64,000 nt of DNA from Aquila chrysaetos chrysaetos (taxonomy: Eukaryota; Chordata; Aves; Accipitriformes; Accipitridae). Positions 59,478-64,000 of the stretch are shown piece by piece. Under the pieces are notes generated by a model, which made no database searches, was not told where the DNA came from, and saw nothing but the letters and a program-made list of their open reading frames with translations. Position 1 is the stretch's first letter. The number at the start of each line of letters is the position of its first letter. The translations under genes were made by a program, and so were the position numbers. Location of the stretch: positions 5,728,501-5,792,500 of the forward strand of contig NC_044018.1 in assembly GCF_900496995.4 (NCBI RefSeq), in the 5' to 3' direction.

Positions 59478-60170
59478 TCACAGACTCATTGAGGCTGGAA
59501 GGCACCTCTAGAGACTGTCCAGTCCAATCCCCTGCTCAAAGCAGGATCACCTAGAGCGGGTCGCTCAGGGATGTGCCCACTTGGGTTTGGAGTATCCCCA
59601 AGGATGGAGACTCCAGAGCCTCTCTGGGCAGCCTGTTCCCACATTTGATCAACCTCACAGTGAAAAAGTTTTTTTCTTTTTAAGTGCAATCTCCTGTATT
59701 TCAATTTGTGCCCAATGACTCTTGTCCTTTCACAAGGAACCACTGAAAAAAGTCTAGCTCTGTCTTCTTCACTCCCCTTTAATCAAGTATTTATACATCT
59801 TGATGAAGTCCCCCTGAGGCTTCTCTTCTCCTGGCTGAACTGTCCCAGCTCTCTCAGTCTCTCCTCATATGAGAGATGTTCCAGTCCCCTAATCATCTCA
59901 GCGGCCCTTCGCTGGCCTTGCTCCAGTACGTCCATGCCTCTCTTGTACTGGGAGGCCCAGCAGTGGACCTAGCGATCCAGACGGTTCTGACCAGGGCTGA
60001 GCAGAGGGGAAGGAACACCTCCCTCGATCTGCTGCCAACGCCATGCCTAATCCAGCCCAGGGTGCTGTTGGCCGCCTTTGCCACGAGGGCACATTGCTGG
60101 CACGTGGTCCGCTTGGTGTCCCCCAGCACCCCCAGGCCCTTTTCTCCAAAGCTCCTTTTTCAGACGCTTC
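59478..60170 (-). repeat. CR1 LINE, about 690 bp (minus strand)
   Basis: The element's 3' end is at the left. It starts with 'cacagactcattgaggctgg' and continues through 'tccagtccaatcccctgctc', 'aagcaggatcacctagagc', 'ctctgggcagcctgttccc', 'cccagctctctcagtctctc' and 'gctggccttgctccagtacg' to 'agcacccccaggcccttttc'. It contains a GC-rich core relative to its flanks and no intact frame. Its subfamily differs from the copy at 49748, because it has the long 3' UTR type instead of the octamer-ended short one. Overlapping open frames on both strands here are by-products of the repeat. Confidence 0.95.
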
Positions 60171-60265
60171 CCTGTGGAAAGACCCCACGTGACACGTGAC
60201 AACAGAGTCCAGCACAGGTTGAAAACCTGAATATAAGCCACCCTGAGGACCGTATCGTGCCACAC
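60171..60265. other. CR1 5' flank, boundary unclear
   Basis: The similarity to CR1 fades after about 60170. The remaining bases may be a diverged continuation of the element or unique flank. Confidence 0.35.
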
Positions 60266-60302
60266 CAACCAGATATAAGTGAAAACAACCAGACATAAGT
60301 GA
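60266..60302 (+). repeat. two-copy 20-bp tandem repeat
   Basis: CAACCAGATATAAGTGA (60266-60282) and CAACCAGACATAAGTGA (60286-60302) differ at one base and have a 20-bp period. Confidence 0.75.
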
Positions 60303-60768
60303 GTGGGACGTGCAGAAGAGAGGGCACCACGCTGCAGATTTTTCTAACGAACTATCTATCAACGTAAACACAGCCACAACACAACAAGATCAATATTTGC
60401 CAGGCAATAAGAAAGGGTAGCAAACTTTCTAATCCTCCCAGAAAATATATATAAGACAAAAGAAGATGGAAAATCACCAGCATAAGAATTAGGCCAAACC
60501 CAAATCCCTGGGCCAGATATCTCTGAGCTTGTGGAAACTTCAGACGCAGCAGTGGGCGAAGCAGCATGACTCATATGTCACCCAAACTAAAACTTAAACC
60601 CAACTGCTCAAGGATTTGAAGAAAGAAGGGTTTCATAAGCAGAGCCAAGCTTGCAGTGCATCAAATGGAAAATTCCTCTGAATATGGAGGAAATCTGGTT
60701 CCACAGTTCAGCACTTCTTGCAAACAGAAAGCTTAAAAGTGAGGATAAAGGCAAGTGTGTGTGGACAG

Positions 60769-60797
60769 AGGTCTGCAATGATAAGGTCTGCAATGAT
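60769..60797 (+). repeat. two-copy 15-bp tandem repeat
   Basis: AGGTCTGCAATGAT occurs at 60769-60782 and, identically, at 60784-60797, separated by one base. It is a recent micro-duplication. Confidence 0.8.
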
Positions 60798-61680
60798 TCC
60801 ACATACTCAGTGTTGTAGGAAATCATACACAATGAGACCAGACCTAGCGAGAAGAAAGAGTTTTCCTTCATGTCAGGATCACGATTTTTGGTATTTTATT
60901 TTGATCTTGGTAAGACACACCAAAGATGAAGTTACAAGTATTAGAGATTAACTTGGTTCTCCTGGTTCAAGGTTGAGTTTTCACATTGTTTATATGAAAA
61001 GTATCTATTACTAATTTATCTTCATTTAAATTGCTGCTTTATGAGATTTATAGTTAATTATTTTAATGCTGCAGTGCTGAGTCCATACTCACAGCCCGTG
61101 ACCCTACTGTCTAAAGTACAAGAGGAATATTAAACAAAATGAAACTTCTTCCTGAGATGTTAACAATCTTCATGTGAGGGCAAAAGGTACACACAGAAAA
61201 AAAAAAAAAAGAAATGCCAAGAAAAAAATGTACACCAGTGTGACTGATATCAGCACACTGACAACCTAATTACTGACACAGTTTTTGTAAGCGTTGTGAA
61301 AAAAAGGAGTGTTTTGAAGGAAGTATCTGAAGGATGGTAAGATAGTTTTGTGTATATTTATCAGCTCTTCACAAGCATGAGGGCCTGAACATGAGAAAGC
61401 AAAAATACTCTGGTTGTGGTTTCTTTAAATAAAGTAGTATAAGTGGCCAAACAATGCTGCAATAATTAGAATAAAATGTCACAAAACTATGTAATCCTGT
61501 TTCCCTTCTATAATAAAATAATACTATCCATAGATTTTCCCCTACCCATAAATTAGTAAGGGAGGGTGCGTGTGGGGGTGTGAGAAAGAGGCCCCTGTTA
61601 ATTTGGTACGCTCCCATCATTGCCACAACATTTGGTGTATACTTTACACACTGTTTTGTGACCATTAAAGGCTTCCATCA
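60798..61680. other. AT-rich unique sequence
   Basis: It contains an A-rich run at about 61197-61211. No gene or repeat family is recognised. Confidence 0.45.
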
Positions 61681-61971
61681 ATGGAGACAAGAAGGTTGAG
61701 GTTCAGTGAGTACATCTTTGGCAACTGGTCTATCCACCTCAAATTATGCGGAAATTTGAAAATTCTTCTGGTTGTACCATTTCCTAAAGCAGTCATGGTC
61801 ACCATGCTACCTGCAACGAGCAGGCGTTTGAATCCCTTCTCCTCCACCACAAATCCATCCCAGCTGGTTAGCACGGGAGACAGAACAAGGCTTAAACTAA
61901 GAGATCGTCTTGTTACCTCTCCTGGTGCGGGAGCATCTACCATTTTTCAGAAATGCAGCATACATTGCTGA
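61665..61971. other. segment open on both strands, unidentified
   Basis: About 90 codons are open on plus (61681-61971) and on minus (61665-61943) in an otherwise stop-rich AT-rich region. On minus a good acceptor (ttctgtctcccgtgctaaccag) leads into a short open segment containing WDGFVVEEKGFKRLLVAG before a moderate donor (GCAG|GTAGCA). It may be an exon, an unrecognised repeat remnant or a conserved noncoding island. I recognise no homolog on either strand. Confidence 0.2.
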
Positions 61972-63234
61972 TATGATGGAATTTAATGTTGTTTATATAC
62001 ACATTTTAGATCTATATGCTCAACTTGTGTAAGAGAAGATTTTGGCAAATGCAGAGTAAAAATACATGTATGCGCTCAGTATATTTAGCATTTACATCTA
62101 TTCATAAAAAAATAATCCATGATATTAGAAAATAATACTGAGCCAAAATGTTAATGTAGTCTCTTCTACATGCCAAAAACTTGTGTGGGTATACGCATAA
62201 AGAATGTACATACTCAGAGAGAGACACTAACATCTTGTAATGCAATATGTTTCTGTTATACACACTCCAGACTTCCTAACAGCTGCATATTTTAATATAC
62301 ATAAAACCATACTTGAAAAATAATAAAATGTATTAGTTTTCCACATTAGGCATTTATGACCTAATTTAGGAGAGTATTACATCTTTATAACTTTTAAAAG
62401 ACCCATTTTGATAAAACATCCCCATAAACAGACTGAGAAAATCAGGGTAACAAGCATCTGTTGCTGCGTTGTTTTCTTAATGGGGTAATAAAATAATAAC
62501 ACATTTTTATAACTTTTCACAACAATATAAAGTATTAAAATTGAAACTGATATTGAAAAATGTTCTCATGGTCCATTTTATTTTATTTTTCCACTATGTA
62601 AAGTTACAGTACGTACCAGATTAATATTAATATATCTTAATTATGTTGACACAATGGAAATTTGCCAAAGACATTCAAAGAATGGAAATAACTTGTTATT
62701 TCCACTACTCTAATTAAGGTGGTGTATTTAGGCCATTTCATTCACAATATAAGAGTAATATGAATATTTATAAGAATGTATAGAGATACCGCAAATAGGA
62801 ATTATGACCCAAATTTTCTGAGGATTTGAAAAAAGGGTTATTCCATTGGCTTTTAAGAGCAATGCTGATTTTTTTCTGATCTACCTGTTCTAGTAACGAA
62901 TTATCAAAATTTTATTTCTAAAAACAAATGTCACAATTTCATAATCAATAGGTTCTTCCCAAAAACTTATATTACATAGTTGTGATGTTCATTTTTTTAG
63001 AAAAAAGATCAGACTATGTTGTGTAACAAAAAACTAATGAAAAGGTATTGAAAATTGTAACTCTGAAGTGAAATTGCTATATTTAGAAAGGCAAATTACT
63101 ACAAATTTTGCAAATTATTTCCTCTGAAACTATGCACCTGAACATCAGAAATTCCTATTAGATAAGCTGTTGACCTGCATTCAAAGTGGATTTTCACATT
63201 TACATTTTACCAAAGCACCAGCAAAGTATGATTC
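61972..63234. other. extremely AT-rich unique sequence
   Basis: There are no open frames of note and no recognised repeat family. A 22-bp palindrome at 62683-62704 is listed separately. Confidence 0.5.
62683..62704. other. 22-bp perfect palindrome
   Basis: TGGAAATAAC (62683-62692) and GTTATTTCCA (62695-62704) are exact reverse complements around TT. No function is assigned. Confidence 0.6.
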
Positions 63235-64000
63235 ATAGCACTTAGAGATACAAAGGACCATCTAATCTAACTTTGCTGCATAACACAACCCACACAATGT
63301 TCTTGAATTGGCTCTACAGATCCAATAGCTGTGGCTGCACTTGAGCGTAGCTTTTACAGAACCATCTCATCTTGATTTTAAAATTTTCAGTCATGGACAA
63401 TCTGTTACAGTCATCGGTTAAGTTATTTCAGCACTTAGTTATGTTGTTAAAAATATATATGCCTTACTTCTAGTTTGAATTTGTCTAGCTGAAATCTCAA
63501 GCTGCATACTAGGAGAAGGACTCCTCTCACCTAATCTAGAGCTCTGCAATGTCAATATCTACATACATCATCCTGTAAAGGTACAGAAAAAGGCATTTCC
63601 ACAGCATCGTTCATTTGACCCCTCTTAAACATTTACCTTAGGAAGAGATAAATTACAGCCCAGAAATGCTTATTTCTCTCAATTGACTATAAAGGAAACC
63701 TAGTCATTTTGCTCAGATACAGATGTTTGTATCTAGCCAGAGCAATCCCACCCTGAATATCTTTGTAACTTTGAATGCTAGGACTGAAAAACCCTAAACC
63801 ATGAGATTTTTCTTCTTAAAGACTGACTACACAACACTTTCTTCAGTTTCATAAACTCCACAGGTAAGGCTCTGTGTGTATCTCCATGTTGGGATTTTCT
63901 AGTCTTTCACAATTTCTCCTAGATCTTTGAGCCCTCTCCAATTGTTGAGGTTTTTACAAAAACACGAACACCCAAACTGGAATCGTATTTTAGCTGTGCT
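63235..64000 (-). repeat. old CR1 LINE (minus strand), runs off the window
   Basis: Read on plus, the left part follows the reverse complement of the same ancient CR1 family as 46455-46735: 'acaaaggaccatctaatcta', 'tcttgattttaaaattttca', 'gccttacttctagtttgaat' and 'ttgtctagctgaaatctcaa'. The right part (about 63900-64000) matches further upstream CR1 sequence: 'ctttgagccctctccaattg', 'cgaacacccaaactggaatc' and 'gtattttagctgtgct'. The middle (about 63600-63800) does not fit well and may be a secondary insertion. The element continues past the window end. Confidence 0.75.

Noticed and set aside
59876..60377. Overlapping open frames on both strands (up to 159 codons)
   Set aside because: They lie in or run out of the minus-strand CR1 copy and are not in a recognisable ORF2 frame with intact domains.
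61800..61880. tRNA-like words (GCGTTTGAATCCC and CTGGTTAGCACGGG)
   Set aside because: The B-box-like word precedes the A-box-like word, which is the wrong order for a tRNA or tRNA-derived SINE on this strand, and no stem pairing is visible.
1..64000. CRISPR array, operons, phage or integrative elements
   Set aside because: Composition, CR1 and SINE content and lack of dense coding show vertebrate nuclear DNA. No regularly spaced direct repeats exist.
1..64000. Endogenous retrovirus or LTR element
   Set aside because: I found no paired LTR-like direct repeats, primer-binding site or polypurine tract arrangement, and no gag/pol-like frame.

Overview
The window is vertebrate nuclear DNA, almost certainly from a bird or another sauropsid. 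The main evidence is a CR1 LINE copy at 49748-50192 that ends in tandem ATTCTATG-type octamers, a second CR1 copy on the minus strand at 59478-60170, and several much older CR1 remnants. There are also many eroded CORE-SINE/MIR-like retroposons. Sequence composition is AT-rich with depleted CpG. I see no operon-like coding, no intact protein-coding gene I can name, no rRNA, tRNA or recognised miRNA, and no CRISPR array. The many 60-170 codon open frames are what random AT-rich DNA gives. The sequence therefore reads as a gene desert, or as large introns or flanks of a gene whose main exons lie outside the window.

Layout. 1-2.3 kb holds a hairpin at the very edge, a MIR-like SINE and an old CR1 fragment. 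2.3-16 kb is mostly unique sequence with one MIR-like SINE, one possible LINE reverse-transcriptase remnant and two stretches that look like conserved noncoding DNA (about 5.64-5.80 and 10.13-10.50 kb). 16.1-20.3 kb has a tail-to-tail pair of MIR-like SINEs, an old CR1 fragment and another MIR-like SINE. 20.3-27 kb has a 103-nt polypurine tract, two MIR-like SINEs and the best candidate exons, all on the minus strand. 27-37 kb is unique AT-rich sequence, with a GC- and CpG-richer patch at 35.4-36.7 kb. 37-46 kb has a MIR-like SINE, a second GC-richer patch at 39.5-39.8 kb, a CpG-retaining candidate regulatory element at 40.68-40.86 kb and a strand-asymmetric pyrimidine-rich block at 42.94-43.36 kb. 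46-60 kb has old and young CR1 copies and one nearly full-length MIR-like SINE. 60-64 kb is very AT-rich and ends inside another old CR1 element.

The most interesting lead is a set of six minus-strand candidate exons between 24098 and 2230 (170, 10, 233, 85, 92 and 71 nt). Each has consensus-like splice sites and their open reading phases are compatible at every junction. I do not recognise the roughly 220-residue product. Candidate exons of this quality are common by chance in 64 kb, so this is a hypothesis and not a gene call. Other leads are four long near-perfect palindromes (1-35, 3921-3941, 56544-56568, 62683-62704) and several CpG-retaining, motif-dense segments that may be enhancers.
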